From Brachybacterium sp036311905 (GTDB lineage Bacteria; Actinomycetota; Actinomycetes; Actinomycetales; Dermabacteraceae), in assembly GCF_036311905.1 (NCBI RefSeq), contig NZ_JAZDCH010000003.1:1-64000 (forward strand): a DNA stretch of 64,000 bases. Reading direction: 5' to 3'. The notes beneath the pieces are model-generated. The model was given only the letters and a program-made list of their open reading frames with translations, made no database searches and was not told the origin of the DNA. Below are positions 44,480-54,124 of this stretch, in pieces. A program made the translations under genes and the position numbers. The number at the start of each line of letters is the position of its first letter. The stretch's first letter is position 1.

Positions 44480-45292
44480 GTGCTGGACACCGCAGACCAC
44501 AGCCCCGCCCTCTACGCGGAGGGCGAATCGTTCTTCCACATCCCGACGCTCGGGGAGTTCTTCCCTGACGCGATCCTCTTCGCGGGGACTCCCTTCGAGT
44601 TCAACCGCGTGCAGCTCGTGCGCCTCATCATCCTGGTCGCGGTGCTGCTGCTCACCTGCATCATCGCCTCTCGCGCGAAGCTGGTCCCCGGCCGGATGCA
44701 GAGCGTGATCGAGCTGCTGATGGACTTCGTGAACAACACGATCATCGCGAACACGCTGGGCCTCAAGGACGGCAAGCGGTTCTCGCCGATGCTCATCACG
44801 ATGTTCTTCTTCATCCTGTCGATGAACCTCGCGGGCGTCATCCCCGGCCTCAACCTCGCCGGCACCTCCGTGATCGGCCTGCCGCTGCTCATGGCCCTGT
44901 GGACCTTCGTCACCTACGTCGGCGCGGGCATCAGCAAGCACGGCTTCCTCGGCTACTTCAAGTCCGAGACCATGCCCCCCGGCATCCCGTGGCCGATCTA
45001 CATCCTGCTGATCCCGATCGAGCTGCTGCAGGTGCTCGTGATCCGCTGGGCCTCGCTGACCATCCGACTGCTCGCCAACATGGTCGCGGGCCACATGATG
45101 ATCGTCGTGTTCATCGGTATGACCCATGCGCTCGTGTTCTCGGGCGACTGGCTCATGGCGATCAGCCCCTTCGCGGGTGCCATGGCGATCGGCATCTACG
45201 GCTTCGAGATCTTCGTCGCGGCGCTGCAGGCCTTCATCTTCACGATGCTGACCGCCGTCTACATCCAGCTCGCCACGAGCGACGAGCACTGA
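44480..45292 (+). CDS. atpB: ATP synthase F0 subunit a
   Basis: A 270-residue membrane subunit forming the proton half-channels. The essential Arg is in LTIRLLANMVAGHMM; five to six helices follow the usual layout and the last two carry IYGFEIFVAALQAFIFTMLTAVYI. The GTG at 44480 has GGGAG close upstream. It is the first subunit gene of the complete atpBEFHAGDC operon. Confidence 0.96.
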   Translation: MLDTADHSPALYAEGESFFHIPTLGEFFPDAILFAGTPFEFNRVQLVRLIILVAVLLLTCIIASRAKLVPGRMQSVIELLMDFVNNTIIANTLGLKDGKRFSPMLITMFFFILSMNLAGVIPGLNLAGTSVIGLPLLMALWTFVTYVGAGISKHGFLGYFKSETMPPGIPWPIYILLIPIELLQVLVIRWASLTIRLLANMVAGHMMIVVFIGMTHALVFSGDWLMAISPFAGAMAIGIYGFEIFVAALQAFIFTMLTAVYIQLATSDEH

Positions 45293-45400
45293 CCTCCGCT
45301 CCGGCGGGAGGCCCAGGGGCCACCGCCGGCGGATCCCGCACCACCCCCGACCCCAGACCTGATCGTCGCGCCACAGCGACACGATGAAAGGAAACACCCC

Positions 45401-45631
45401 ATGGAGCCCACGATCCTCGCCGAGCTGACCGGAAACATCGGCACCATCGGCTACGGCCTCGCCGCGATCGGCCCCGGCATCGGCCTCGGCATCCTCGTCG
45501 GCAAGACCGCCGAGGCGCAGGCCCGTCAGCCCGAGATGCGCTCGCAGCTGCAGACCACCATGCTGATCGGTGTCGCCTTCACCGAGATCCTCGCGCTGCT
45601 GGCGATCGTCACCGGCCTCATCTTCGTCTGA
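45401..45631 (+). CDS. atpE: ATP synthase F0 subunit c
   Basis: A 76-residue hairpin of two membrane helices that forms the rotor ring. The first helix is glycine-rich (GYGLAAIGPGIGLGILVG); the polar loop has ARQPE; the ion-binding Glu is in GVAFTEILALLAIV. No sodium-site Gln is seen at the matching helix-1 position, so protons are the likely ion. A good GAAAGGAAA ribosome site precedes the ATG. Confidence 0.96.
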   Translation: MEPTILAELTGNIGTIGYGLAAIGPGIGLGILVGKTAEAQARQPEMRSQLQTTMLIGVAFTEILALLAIVTGLIFV

Positions 45632-45641
45632 GCCCCAGCCC

Positions 45642-46187
45642 ATGATTCTGGCTGAAGGAGCAGACACCGTCCCCGGCTGGCGCCTGCTGATCCCGCTCCC
45701 CGAGGAGATCTTCTGGTCGGCGCTCTTCCTGCTGATCTTCGCGATCGTCTTCATGAAGTTCGTGCTCCCCCGCATGAACGCCGTGCTCGACGAGCGTGCC
45801 GAGAAGATCGAGGGCGGCATCCGCCACGCCGAGAAGATCCAGGAGCAGGCCGACTCCCTCCGCTCCGAGCAGGAGAAGGAGCTGGCCGCCGCCCGTCAGG
45901 AGGCCGCCGCGATCCGCGAGAAGGCCCGCCAGGACGGCCAGGCCATCGTCGACGACGCCAAGGCACGCGCCGAGGCCGAGTCGGACCGCGTGCTCACCGC
46001 CGGCCGTCAGCAGCTGCACGCGGAGCGGATCGCCGCCTCCACGCAGCTGCGCGGAGAGGTGGGCTCGCTCGCGAGCGACCTGGCCTCCAAGATCGTCGGC
46101 GAGTCCCTCTCCGACGACGAGCGCTCCCGCCGTGTGATCGACCGGTTCCTGGACGACCTCGAGTCGACCCAGACCACCACCCGATAA
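45642..46187 (+). CDS. atpF: ATP synthase F0 subunit b
   Basis: A 181-residue stator arm: one N-terminal membrane helix (FWSALFLLIFAIVFMKFVL) then a long charged coiled coil (about 50-140). The ATG at 45642 is 10 nt after atpE. No Shine-Dalgarno is visible, so translation probably depends on coupling to atpE. Confidence 0.94.
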   Translation: MILAEGADTVPGWRLLIPLPEEIFWSALFLLIFAIVFMKFVLPRMNAVLDERAEKIEGGIRHAEKIQEQADSLRSEQEKELAAARQEAAAIREKARQDGQAIVDDAKARAEAESDRVLTAGRQQLHAERIAASTQLRGEVGSLASDLASKIVGESLSDDERSRRVIDRFLDDLESTQTTTR

Positions 46188-46196
46188 GGACCTGTG

Positions 46197-47018
46197 ATGC
46201 GAGGAACCTCCTCCGCCTCCTTCGACGAGGCGCTCCGGCAGGCCGAGACCGTGTTCCGCACGGTCTCCGGCTCCGGTCCGCTCGAGCCCCTCGCCGAGGA
46301 GCTGTTCTCGACGGCGGATGCCGTCGACGGCAGCAACCAGCTCGTGCGCCTGCTCTCCGATCCCGGTCGTCCGGCCGCGGTGAAGGAGGAGGCCGTCCGC
46401 TCGCTGTTCGCCGGCAGGATCAGCGCCGAGGCTCTCGAGCTGCTTCTCGAGGTCGTCCGTCGACGCTGGTCCGAGCAGGAGGACATTCTCGACGCCCTCG
46501 AGCTGCTCGGCGTCTCCGCCCTGCTGGCGCAGGCGGAGAGCGAGGGAGTGCTCGAGCAGGTCGAGGTGGAGCTGTTCCAGGTCAAGCGCCTCATCGACGG
46601 CAGCGGTGAGCTCACCGGTGCCCTCGACGGGGAGCGGGAGAACCCGGGGCGACGCGCCCAGATCCTCTCCACCCTGCTCTCGGGCCGCACGCACCGCCTG
46701 ACCGCGGCGCTGGCCGCCCGGGCCGCAGGCCGCCGTTCCGACGTCAAGCCGGCGCGGCGGGTCGCGGAGCTCGCGAGCTTCGCCTCCGAGCGCCGCCGCC
46801 GGGCACTCGCGTCGGTGTCCAGCGCGGTGCCGCTGAGCGAGGCCCAGCAGGGCCGCCTGAGCGGCATCCTGGCGGGCCTGTACGGCCGCCAGGTGCAGAT
46901 GAACTTCCAGGTCGACCCGGATGTCGTGGGCGGTCTGCGGATCCAGGTCGGAGACGACCTCTACGACGCCACCGTACTGGCCCGGCTCGCCCAGGCGCGC
47001 CGGCAGCTGGTGGCCTGA
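46197..47018 (+). CDS. atpH: ATP synthase F1 subunit delta
   Basis: A 273-residue stator subunit linking subunit b to F1, about 90 residues longer than in E. coli as is usual in actinobacteria. The conserved C-terminal part reads VDPDVVGGLRIQVGDDLYDATVLARL. I use the ATG at 46197, 6 nt after AAGGA, rather than the GTG at 46194. Confidence 0.93.
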   Translation: MRGTSSASFDEALRQAETVFRTVSGSGPLEPLAEELFSTADAVDGSNQLVRLLSDPGRPAAVKEEAVRSLFAGRISAEALELLLEVVRRRWSEQEDILDALELLGVSALLAQAESEGVLEQVEVELFQVKRLIDGSGELTGALDGERENPGRRAQILSTLLSGRTHRLTAALAARAAGRRSDVKPARRVAELASFASERRRRALASVSSAVPLSEAQQGRLSGILAGLYGRQVQMNFQVDPDVVGGLRIQVGDDLYDATVLARLAQARRQLVA

Positions 47019-47102
47019 ACGGCCCGACCGACGCCCCGGCGTCCCCAGCATTTTCCAGACCATCCCCGGTGACGGGGAGACCGAGAGGAAGCGAAGCAGC
47101 AC

Positions 47103-48728
47103 ATGGCTGAGCTCACGATCAGCCCGGAGGAGATCCGGAACGCCCTGGACACCGCGGTGTCCACCTACCAGGCCAGCGCCACCGTGCGCGAGGAGATCGG
47201 TCGCGTCAGCGAGGCCGCCGACGGCATCGCGCGCGTCGAGGGTCTGCCCGACGTCATGGCCAACGAGCTGGTCAGCTTCGAGGACGGCACCCTCGGCCTC
47301 GCCCTGAACCTCGAGCTCCGCGAGGTCGGCGTCGTCGTCCTCGGCGAGTTCAGCGGCATCGAGGAGGGCCAGCAGGTCCGCCGCACCGGTCAGGTGCTCT
47401 CCGTGCCCGTCGGCGACGGCTACCTCGGCCGCGTGGTCGATCCCACCGGTGCCCCGATCGACGGTCTCGGCGAGATCGAGACCGTGGGCCGCCGCGCCCT
47501 CGAGCTCCAGGCCCCCGGCGTCATGCAGCGCAAGGCGGTCAAGGAGCCGATGCAGACCGGTCTCAAGGCCATCGACGCGATGACCCCGATCGGCCGCGGC
47601 CAGCGTCAGCTGATCATCGGTGACCGCCAGACCGGCAAGACCACGATCGGCATCGACACGATCCTCAACCAGAAGGCGAACTGGGAGTCCGGCGACCCCG
47701 ACAAGCAGGTGCGCTGCATCTACGTCGCGGTCGGCCAGAAGGGCTCCACCATCGCCTCGGTCCGCGCCACCCTCGAGGAGAACGGCGCGCTCGAGTACAC
47801 CACCATCGTGGCGGCTCCGGCCTCCGATCCGGCGGGCTTCAAGTACATCGCGCCCTACACCGGCTCCGCGATCGGCCAGCACTGGATGTACGAGGGCAAG
47901 CACGTCCTCATCGTCTTCGACGACCTCTCGAAGCAGGCCGAGGCCTACCGCGCCGTGTCCCTGCTGCTGCGCCGTCCGCCGGGCCGCGAGGCCTACCCGG
48001 GTGACGTCTTCTACCTGCACTCCCGTCTGCTCGAGCGCTGCGCGAAGCTCAGCGACGAGATGGGCGGCGGCTCGATGACCGGTCTGCCGATCATCGAGAC
48101 CAAGGCCAACGACGTCTCGGCGTACATCCCGACCAACGTCATCTCGATCACCGACGGCCAGTGCTTCCTGCAGTCGGACCTGTTCAACGCGAACCAGCGC
48201 CCGGCGGTCGACGTCGGCATCTCGGTCTCCCGCGTCGGCGGCTCCGCGCAGACCAAGGCCATGAAGGCGGTCTCGGGCACCCTGAAGATCTCGCTCGCGC
48301 AGTTCCGTGATCTCGAGGCCTTCGCCATGTTCGCCTCGGACCTCGACGGCGCGTCGAAGCAGCAGCTGAGCCGCGGCGCCCGCCTGATGGAGCTGCTGAA
48401 GCAGTCCCAGAACTCGCCGTTCCCGGTCGAGGAGCAGGTCGTCTCGATCTGGGCAGGCACCACCGGCAAGCTCGACGAGATCGAGGTCGAGGACGTCCGC
48501 GAGTTCGAGGCCCAGCTGCTCGAGCACCTGCGCCACAACGGCGGCGTGCTCGACGCCATCCGCACCACCGGCAAGTTCGAGTCCTCCACGGAGGAGGAGC
48601 TCTCGCGCATCCTCGACGAGGTCAAGCGGGACTTCCTGGCCGGCCGCGGCGAGGATGCGGCACGCAGCGACGTGCACGCCCGCGCCGACGCCGATCAGAT
48701 CGAGCAGGAGCAGATCGTCCGCGGCTGA
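47103..48728 (+). CDS. atpA: ATP synthase F1 subunit alpha
   Basis: A 541-residue non-catalytic nucleotide-binding subunit. The P-loop is GDRQTGKT; the family signature is in PAVDVGISVSRVGGSAQTKAMK. The N-terminal segment binds delta. AGGAAG lies about 12 nt before the ATG. Confidence 0.97.
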   Translation: MAELTISPEEIRNALDTAVSTYQASATVREEIGRVSEAADGIARVEGLPDVMANELVSFEDGTLGLALNLELREVGVVVLGEFSGIEEGQQVRRTGQVLSVPVGDGYLGRVVDPTGAPIDGLGEIETVGRRALELQAPGVMQRKAVKEPMQTGLKAIDAMTPIGRGQRQLIIGDRQTGKTTIGIDTILNQKANWESGDPDKQVRCIYVAVGQKGSTIASVRATLEENGALEYTTIVAAPASDPAGFKYIAPYTGSAIGQHWMYEGKHVLIVFDDLSKQAEAYRAVSLLLRRPPGREAYPGDVFYLHSRLLERCAKLSDEMGGGSMTGLPIIETKANDVSAYIPTNVISITDGQCFLQSDLFNANQRPAVDVGISVSRVGGSAQTKAMKAVSGTLKISLAQFRDLEAFAMFASDLDGASKQQLSRGARLMELLKQSQNSPFPVEEQVVSIWAGTTGKLDEIEVEDVREFEAQLLEHLRHNGGVLDAIRTTGKFESSTEEELSRILDEVKRDFLAGRGEDAARSDVHARADADQIEQEQIVRG

Positions 48729-48799
48729 TGCGAGCGCCGCCGCCCCGGAGACGGGGCGGCGGCACCGCCCGGACGCATCCACCCCGCACGAGGAGAGAT

Positions 48800-49714
48800 A
48801 TGGGAGCCCAGCAGAGGGTCTACAAGCAGCGGATCCGGTCCGCTCAGGGCATGAAGAAGATCTTCAAGGCCAAGGAGATGGTCGCGGCATCGCGCATCGC
48901 CAAGGCGCACGCGCGCGTGCTCGCCACCACGCCCTACGCCGAGGCACTCACCCGCGCCATCGGCTCGGTGGCCACGCACTCCGACGAGATCGCCCACCCC
49001 TTCCTGCAGGCGGACCGCACTTCCTCGGGCCGGGTCGGCATCCTGATGATCACCGCGGACCGCGGTATGACCGGGCCGTACTCGCACAACGTGATCCGCG
49101 ACGCCGAGCAGCTCGCGAACCTGCTGCGCGACCAGGGCAAGGAGCCGGTCATGTACGTCGTCGGCCGCAAGGGCGACACCTACTACCGCTTCCGCAACCG
49201 TCCGCCGCACCGCGCCTGGACCCCCTACAAGGAGGCGGAGCTGCCCGAGCTCGGTCGCGAGATCGCCCAGGCGGTCACGGCCGACCTGCTCGACGAGGAC
49301 CCCTCGGTCCACCTCGACGAGCTGTACGTGGTGGGCACGCGTTTCCGCTCCCGCTTCGTGCAAGAGACCCGTTCCGTCCGCCTGGTCCCGATGGGCCTGG
49401 TGGACGCGGAGGAGAGCGCGGAGCGTCCGGTGTACCCGCTGTACGCCTTCGCCCCCGATGCCGAGACCGTCGTCGCCGAGCTGCTCCCGCGCTACGTCGA
49501 GGCCCGCATCATCAACATCCTGCTGCAGGCGATGGCGTCCGAGCACGCGTCGACCCAGCGGGCGATGAAGACGGCCACGGACAACGCCGAGACCCAGATC
49601 AGGAAGTTCACCCGACTGGCGAACACCGCGCGCCAGGCGGAGATCACCCAGGAGATCACGGAGATCGTCGGCGGTGCCGACGCCCTCGCCGGCTCCGGCC
49701 GCGCGGAACGCTGA
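48800..49714 (+). CDS. atpG: ATP synthase F1 subunit gamma
   Basis: A 304-residue central stalk. The N-terminal helix is MGAQQRVYKQRIRSAQGMKK and the C-terminal helix carries ASEHASTQRAMKTATDNAE, the usual pair forming the shaft. The ATG at 48800 follows AGGAGAGAT; the upstream Arg/Pro-rich frame is not coding. Confidence 0.96.
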   Translation: MGAQQRVYKQRIRSAQGMKKIFKAKEMVAASRIAKAHARVLATTPYAEALTRAIGSVATHSDEIAHPFLQADRTSSGRVGILMITADRGMTGPYSHNVIRDAEQLANLLRDQGKEPVMYVVGRKGDTYYRFRNRPPHRAWTPYKEAELPELGREIAQAVTADLLDEDPSVHLDELYVVGTRFRSRFVQETRSVRLVPMGLVDAEESAERPVYPLYAFAPDAETVVAELLPRYVEARIINILLQAMASEHASTQRAMKTATDNAETQIRKFTRLANTARQAEITQEITEIVGGADALAGSGRAER

Positions 49715-49778
49715 GACCCCGCAGACACCCGGGCGGTATCGCCCCGCCCCGCCGACGCACCCATTGGAGACATCGCAC

Positions 49779-51236
49779 ATGACCACCACCGCCCCCTCGC
49801 CGACCCAGACCGCCACCGGGCGCGTCGCACGCGTCACCGGCGCCGTGATCGACATCGAGTTCCCCCCGGGCAACATCCCCGATCTGTACAACGCCCTGCA
49901 GATCGAGATCCACGCCGAGGGTTCCGGCCTCGAGGACTCGACCCTGACCCTCGAGACCGCTCAGCACCTCGGTGACGGCATGGTCCGCGCCATCGCGCTG
50001 AAGCCGACCGACGGCGTGGTCCGCGGGCAGGCCGTGACCGACACCGGCGCCGCGATCTCCGTGCCCGTGGGCGACGCGACCCTCGGCACCGTCTTCGACG
50101 TGGTCGGCAACCCGCTGAACAAGCCGGCCTCCGAGCTGCAGGTCTCCGAGCGCTGGCCGATCCACCGCAAGGCACCGAACTTCGACCAGCTCGAGTCGAA
50201 GACCACCATGTTCGAGACCGGCATCAAGTCGATCGACCTCCTCACCCCGTACGTGCAGGGCGGCAAGATCGGCCTGTTCGGCGGCGCGGGCGTGGGCAAG
50301 ACGGTGCTCATCCAGGAGATGATCTACCGCGTGGCGAACAACCACGACGGCGTCTCCGTGTTCGCCGGCGTCGGCGAGCGCACCCGTGAGGGCTGGGACC
50401 TCATCGAGGAGATGACCGAGTCGGGCGTCATCGACAAGACCGCCCTGGTCTTCGGCCAGATGGACGAGCCGCCGGGCACCCGCCTGCGCGTGGCGCTGTC
50501 GGCTCTCACCATGGCGGAGTACTTCCGCGATGTGCAGAGCCAGGACGTGCTGCTGTTCATCGACAACATCTTCCGCTTCACCCAGGCGGGCTCCGAGGTG
50601 TCGACCCTGCTGGGCCGCATGCCCTCCGCGGTGGGCTATCAGCCCAACCTGGCCGACGAGATGGGTGTGCTCCAGGAGCGGATCACCTCGACCCGCGGCC
50701 ACTCGATCACCTCGATGCAGGCGATCTACGTCCCGGCCGACGACTACACCGACCCGGCCCCGGCGACCACCTTCGCCCACCTGGACGCGACCACCGAGCT
50801 CTCCCGCGAGATCGCCTCGCGCGGTCTGTACCCGGCGATCGACCCGCTGGCGTCGACCTCGCGCATCCTCGACCCGCGCTACGTGGGCCAGGACCACTAC
50901 GACACCGCGGTGCGCGTGAAGCAGATCCTTCAGCGCAACAAGGAGCTCCAGGACATCATCGCGATGCTCGGCGTCGACGAGCTCTCCGAGGAGGACAAGG
51001 TGATCGTCTCGCGCGCTCGCCGCATCCAGCAGTTCCTCTCGCAGAACACCCACCTCGCGAAGCAGTTCACCGGTGTGGACGGCTCGGACGTCCCGCTGAA
51101 GGACACCATCGAGGGCTTCAAGGGCATCTGCGACGGCGAGTTCGACCACATCACCGAGTCGGCCTTCTTCAACGTCGGCGGCATCGACATGGTGCTCGAG
51201 AACCAGCACCGCATCGACAAGGAGCTCGGGGCGTGA
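49779..51236 (+). CDS. atpD: ATP synthase F1 subunit beta
   Basis: A 485-residue catalytic subunit. The P-loop is GGAGVGKT, the catalytic Glu is in GVGERTREG, and the DELSEED lever is present as DELSEED near residue 400. Its end overlaps atpC by four bases (GTGA). Confidence 0.98.
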   Translation: MTTTAPSPTQTATGRVARVTGAVIDIEFPPGNIPDLYNALQIEIHAEGSGLEDSTLTLETAQHLGDGMVRAIALKPTDGVVRGQAVTDTGAAISVPVGDATLGTVFDVVGNPLNKPASELQVSERWPIHRKAPNFDQLESKTTMFETGIKSIDLLTPYVQGGKIGLFGGAGVGKTVLIQEMIYRVANNHDGVSVFAGVGERTREGWDLIEEMTESGVIDKTALVFGQMDEPPGTRLRVALSALTMAEYFRDVQSQDVLLFIDNIFRFTQAGSEVSTLLGRMPSAVGYQPNLADEMGVLQERITSTRGHSITSMQAIYVPADDYTDPAPATTFAHLDATTELSREIASRGLYPAIDPLASTSRILDPRYVGQDHYDTAVRVKQILQRNKELQDIIAMLGVDELSEEDKVIVSRARRIQQFLSQNTHLAKQFTGVDGSDVPLKDTIEGFKGICDGEFDHITESAFFNVGGIDMVLENQHRIDKELGA

Positions 51237-51508
51237 GTGCTCTCGAGGTCACCTTCGTCACCGCGGACCGCACGGTCTGGAGCGGCCGCGCCGCACAGGT
51301 CGTGGTCCCGGCCGTCGACGGCTCGATGGGCATCCTGCCGCAGATGCAGCCGACCCTCGCCATTCTCGGCGACGGCGCGGTGCGCATCCTGGCCGAGGAC
51401 GGCACCGCCACCGAGCGCGTGGTCCACGGCGGCTTCGTCTCGGTCGACTCGGATGTCGTGACCATCGGCGTGGACGACGCCGAGCAGGTCGACGCCCAGG
51501 CGCGCTGA
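51233..51508 (+). CDS. atpC: ATP synthase F1 subunit epsilon
   Basis: A 91-residue, short epsilon subunit consisting mainly of the beta-sandwich domain; the C-terminal helical hairpin that inhibits ATP hydrolysis in E. coli is essentially missing, as in other actinobacteria. GTG start overlapping atpD, with GGAG upstream. Confidence 0.95.
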   Translation: MSALEVTFVTADRTVWSGRAAQVVVPAVDGSMGILPQMQPTLAILGDGAVRILAEDGTATERVVHGGFVSVDSDVVTIGVDDAEQVDAQAR

Positions 51509-51524
51509 TCCGCGACCGACTCCG

Positions 51525-51965
51525 ATGAACCATGTGAGCATCCCGATCCTCCTGCTGGGGATCGGGATGCTCGTCGTTCTGGCGGCGGGCGCGATCGTGC
51601 TGCGGCACGTGGGGCTCAGCCGCCAGCGCGGCGCATTCGACTGCACCCTGTGGCGGTCCGCCTGGGTGGGCGGGCCCAGCTGGCAGCACGGCATGATGCG
51701 CTTCGGCCCGGACCGGCTCCGCTGGTTCCGGGCCTTCTCGCTGCGACTGGGCCCGGAGGTGGTGATCCGCCGGGAGGAGATCCTCGACGTCCGCCGGGAG
51801 CTCCTGCCCCCGCAGCTCGACGGGGAGCCCGAGCGCTGCCTGCTCGAGTTCTCCCTCCTGGGGGAGCGCCGGCTCCGCGCCGTCGTCGACCGGGTCTCCG
51901 GGGCGGCGATGACTTCCTGGCTCGAGGCCGCCCCCACCGGGATGGTGCTCGGCGACGCCGACTGA
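51525..51965 (+). CDS. DUF2550 family membrane-anchored protein
   Basis: A 146-residue protein with one N-terminal membrane helix (ILLLGIGMLVVLAAGAIVL) and a cytoplasmic domain rich in Arg, Trp and Leu (RQRGAFDCTLW..WQHGMMRFGPDRLRWFR). It lies 16 nt after atpC, the position in which DUF2550 genes occur across actinobacteria. Function unknown; a role near the ATP synthase is only suggested by position. Confidence 0.85.
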   Translation: MNHVSIPILLLGIGMLVVLAAGAIVLRHVGLSRQRGAFDCTLWRSAWVGGPSWQHGMMRFGPDRLRWFRAFSLRLGPEVVIRREEILDVRRELLPPQLDGEPERCLLEFSLLGERRLRAVVDRVSGAAMTSWLEAAPTGMVLGDAD

Positions 51966-51968
51966 TCG

Positions 51969-51986
51969 GTCGGCGACGACGCCGAC
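51969..51986. terminator. Hairpin at the end of the atp operon
   Basis: A 7-bp stem (51969-51975 with 51980-51986) with an ACGA loop sits between the convergent DUF2550 gene and nagA. Short and without T-tract. Confidence 0.45.
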
Positions 51987-51989
51987 GGG

Positions 51990-53216
51990 TCAGTCGGCGA
52001 CCCGGACTCCGCCGCGCAGGACCTCCAGCGGCCGCAGCTCGCGGTCGACGAGGACCGCGTCGGCACGACGACCTGCCGCGAGGGAGCCGATCCGGTCCTG
52101 CTGCCCGAGCACCTCCGCGGGCACGAGGGAGGCCGCGCGGACCGCGTCGACCAGGTCCACCCCGACCTCGAGCACGGCGCAGCGCACCACGTCGAGGAGG
52201 TGCGCGGTGCCGCCCGCGATCGCCCCCTGCTCGGTGAGGGTCGCGACGCCCTCCGCCACCGTGACGTCCAGCGACCCCAGCCGGTACTGCCCGTCGGGCA
52301 TGCCGGCGGCGGCCATCGCATCGGTCACCAGGACGACCGCGCCCTCCGCGGCGACGGCGAAGACGTGGGCGACGGTGCGGTGGTCGAGATGGACGCCGTC
52401 CGCGATCACCTCCACCACGAGCTCCCCGCGGGAGGCGGCGTCGAGCGCGGCGAGGGCCGGCCCCGGATCGCGGTGGTGGATCGGCCGCATCCCGTTGAAC
52501 AGGTGGGTCGCGGTGGGGCGGGGGGAGCGACCCTGTTCGCGGCGCAGCTCCCGACGGGACCGCGCCACGGCCTCCGTCATCGTCGCGCTCGAGCCGTCGG
52601 TGTGCCCGAGCGAGGGGATCGCGCCCACCTCGGCGAGGGCGTCGATCACGGCGTCGGCCTGCTCTGCCTCGGGGGCCACGGTCATGGTGGCGAGGGCGCC
52701 GCCGGCGGTCTGGGCGAGCTCCCGCACGAAGTCGGCGTCCCCGGCGACGATGTGCTCGGGGTTCTGGGCGCCGCAGCGGGCGACGGAGAGGAAGGGACCC
52801 TCGAGGTGGATGCCGGCGATCTCGTCGGCGGCGGCGAGGCGGGCGAGGTCCGCGACCCGGGCGCGCAGCGTGTCGGCGTCGGCGGTGACGAGGGAGGCGA
52901 CGAGCGAGGTGGTGCCGTGGCGACGATGCTCGCGCACCGCGGTGAGCATCTCCGCGGCATCGGCCGCATCGGGGAAGGAGGCTCCGCCGCCGCCGTGGCA
53001 GTGGAGGTCGACGAGCCCCGGCAGCAGCAGCCCGTCGTGCGCCCGCTCGGCGAGAGCCGTGTGCTCGGGGGCCGCCGGTGCGGCGCCCGCCCAGACGATG
53101 TGCTCGCCGGTGATGAGCACGAGCGCGTCGGGGACGAGGCCCTGGGGGAGCACGGCGGTGCCGCGGAGGGCAAGGTCGACCCTCAGCGGGGTGGACGGAT
53201 CGGCGAGCGTGCCCAT
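51990..53216 (-). CDS. nagA: N-acetylglucosamine-6-phosphate deacetylase
   Basis: A 408-residue amidohydrolase that deacetylates GlcNAc-6-phosphate for recycling wall sugars or using chitin. Metal and substrate motifs: DLHCHGGGG, GIHLEGPFL, SLGHTDG, THLFNGM, DGVHLD and LVTDAMAAAG (catalytic Asp). The ATG at 53216 has GGAGA nearby. It is 28 nt downstream of nucS and probably cotranscribed. No nagB or GlcNAc transporter is in the window. Confidence 0.94.
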   Translation of the reverse strand: MGTLADPSTPLRVDLALRGTAVLPQGLVPDALVLITGEHIVWAGAAPAAPEHTALAERAHDGLLLPGLVDLHCHGGGGASFPDAADAAEMLTAVREHRRHGTTSLVASLVTADADTLRARVADLARLAAADEIAGIHLEGPFLSVARCGAQNPEHIVAGDADFVRELAQTAGGALATMTVAPEAEQADAVIDALAEVGAIPSLGHTDGSSATMTEAVARSRRELRREQGRSPRPTATHLFNGMRPIHHRDPGPALAALDAASRGELVVEVIADGVHLDHRTVAHVFAVAAEGAVVLVTDAMAAAGMPDGQYRLGSLDVTVAEGVATLTEQGAIAGGTAHLLDVVRCAVLEVGVDLVDAVRAASLVPAEVLGQQDRIGSLAAGRRADAVLVDRELRPLEVLRGGVRVAD

Positions 53217-53244
53217 GGGTCTCCGGACGCGAGAGGGGGAGGGG

Positions 53245-53952
53245 TCAGAACAGGCGGGACTCGACGTCGTCGATACCGCGCAGGGCGTCGTAGTCGAGGG
53301 TCACGCAGTCGATGCCGCGGTCCCCGGCGAGGACGCGCGCCTGGGGCTTGATCGCCTGGGCGGCGAAGATCCCCCGCACCGGGGCGAGCAGCGGATCGCG
53401 GTTGAGCAGCTCGAGGTAGCGGGTCAGCTGCTCGACGCCGTCGATCTCCCCGCGGCGCTTGATCTCGATCGCGACGGCGCGGCCCTCGGGGTCGCGCGCG
53501 AGGATGTCGACCGGACCGATCGCAGTGCCGTACTCGCGGCGCACGAGCGACCACCCGCTGCCGAGGGTCTCGATGTTGTCCGCGAGCAGCGCCTGGAGGT
53601 GCGCCTCGACGCCGTCCTTCTGCAGGCCCGGATCGACGCCGAGCTCATGGGCGGAGTCCTCGTAGGTCTCGTGCAGGCGCACCCGGAGGCGGTCGCCGGT
53701 TTTGTCGTGCACCACGTCCCACTGCTCGAGCCAGTCGCCCTCGGGATCCGCCGCGGCCTCCTCGGCGCTGCGGGTGCTGGTCTGCAACGTCGCGGGCGGG
53801 CTCATCCAGTTCAGGGGCTTGTAACTGCCCCCGTCGGAGTGGACCAGCACGCTGCCGTCGGCCTTGACGATCAGCAGGCGCGGGGCCAGGGGCAGGTGGG
53901 CGGTGAGTCGACCGGTGTAGTCGACGGAGCAGCGGGCAACGACGAGACGCAC
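53245..53952 (-). CDS. nucS: Mismatch-specific endonuclease NucS/EndoMS
   Basis: A 235-residue nuclease that cuts both strands at mismatches and serves as the non-canonical mismatch repair of actinobacteria lacking MutS/MutL. The C-terminal RecB-like nuclease domain shows GPVDILARD and AIEIKRRGEIDGVEQLTRY. The end ..DDVESRLF resembles a short sliding-clamp-binding tail. The start is GTG at 53952 with no Shine-Dalgarno; TACTCT lies 6 nt upstream, suggesting a leaderless transcript. Confidence 0.95.
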   Translation of the reverse strand: MRLVVARCSVDYTGRLTAHLPLAPRLLIVKADGSVLVHSDGGSYKPLNWMSPPATLQTSTRSAEEAAADPEGDWLEQWDVVHDKTGDRLRVRLHETYEDSAHELGVDPGLQKDGVEAHLQALLADNIETLGSGWSLVRREYGTAIGPVDILARDPEGRAVAIEIKRRGEIDGVEQLTRYLELLNRDPLLAPVRGIFAAQAIKPQARVLAGDRGIDCVTLDYDALRGIDDVESRLF

Positions 53953-53958
53953 CCCGAC

Positions 53959-53964
53959 AGAGTA
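53959..53964 (-). promoter_or_regulatory. -10 box for leaderless nucS transcript
   Basis: TACTCT on the minus strand, then GTCGGG, then the GTG start: the same spacing and almost the same hexamer as before the response regulator at 18488. Confidence 0.5.
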
Positions 53965-54124
53965 CGTCAGGCCGCCCCATGAGACGCCGATGAGACGCTC
54001 ATGAGAGGGCCTTTACCCAGGTGGAGGACCTCACGTGGAGGTATCCCCGGCGGGCTCGTCCGCCTATCGTGGACGGGTCCACCACCTCGTGCCCGGTCCG
54101 GGCCGCCTGATATGGAGCTTCCAC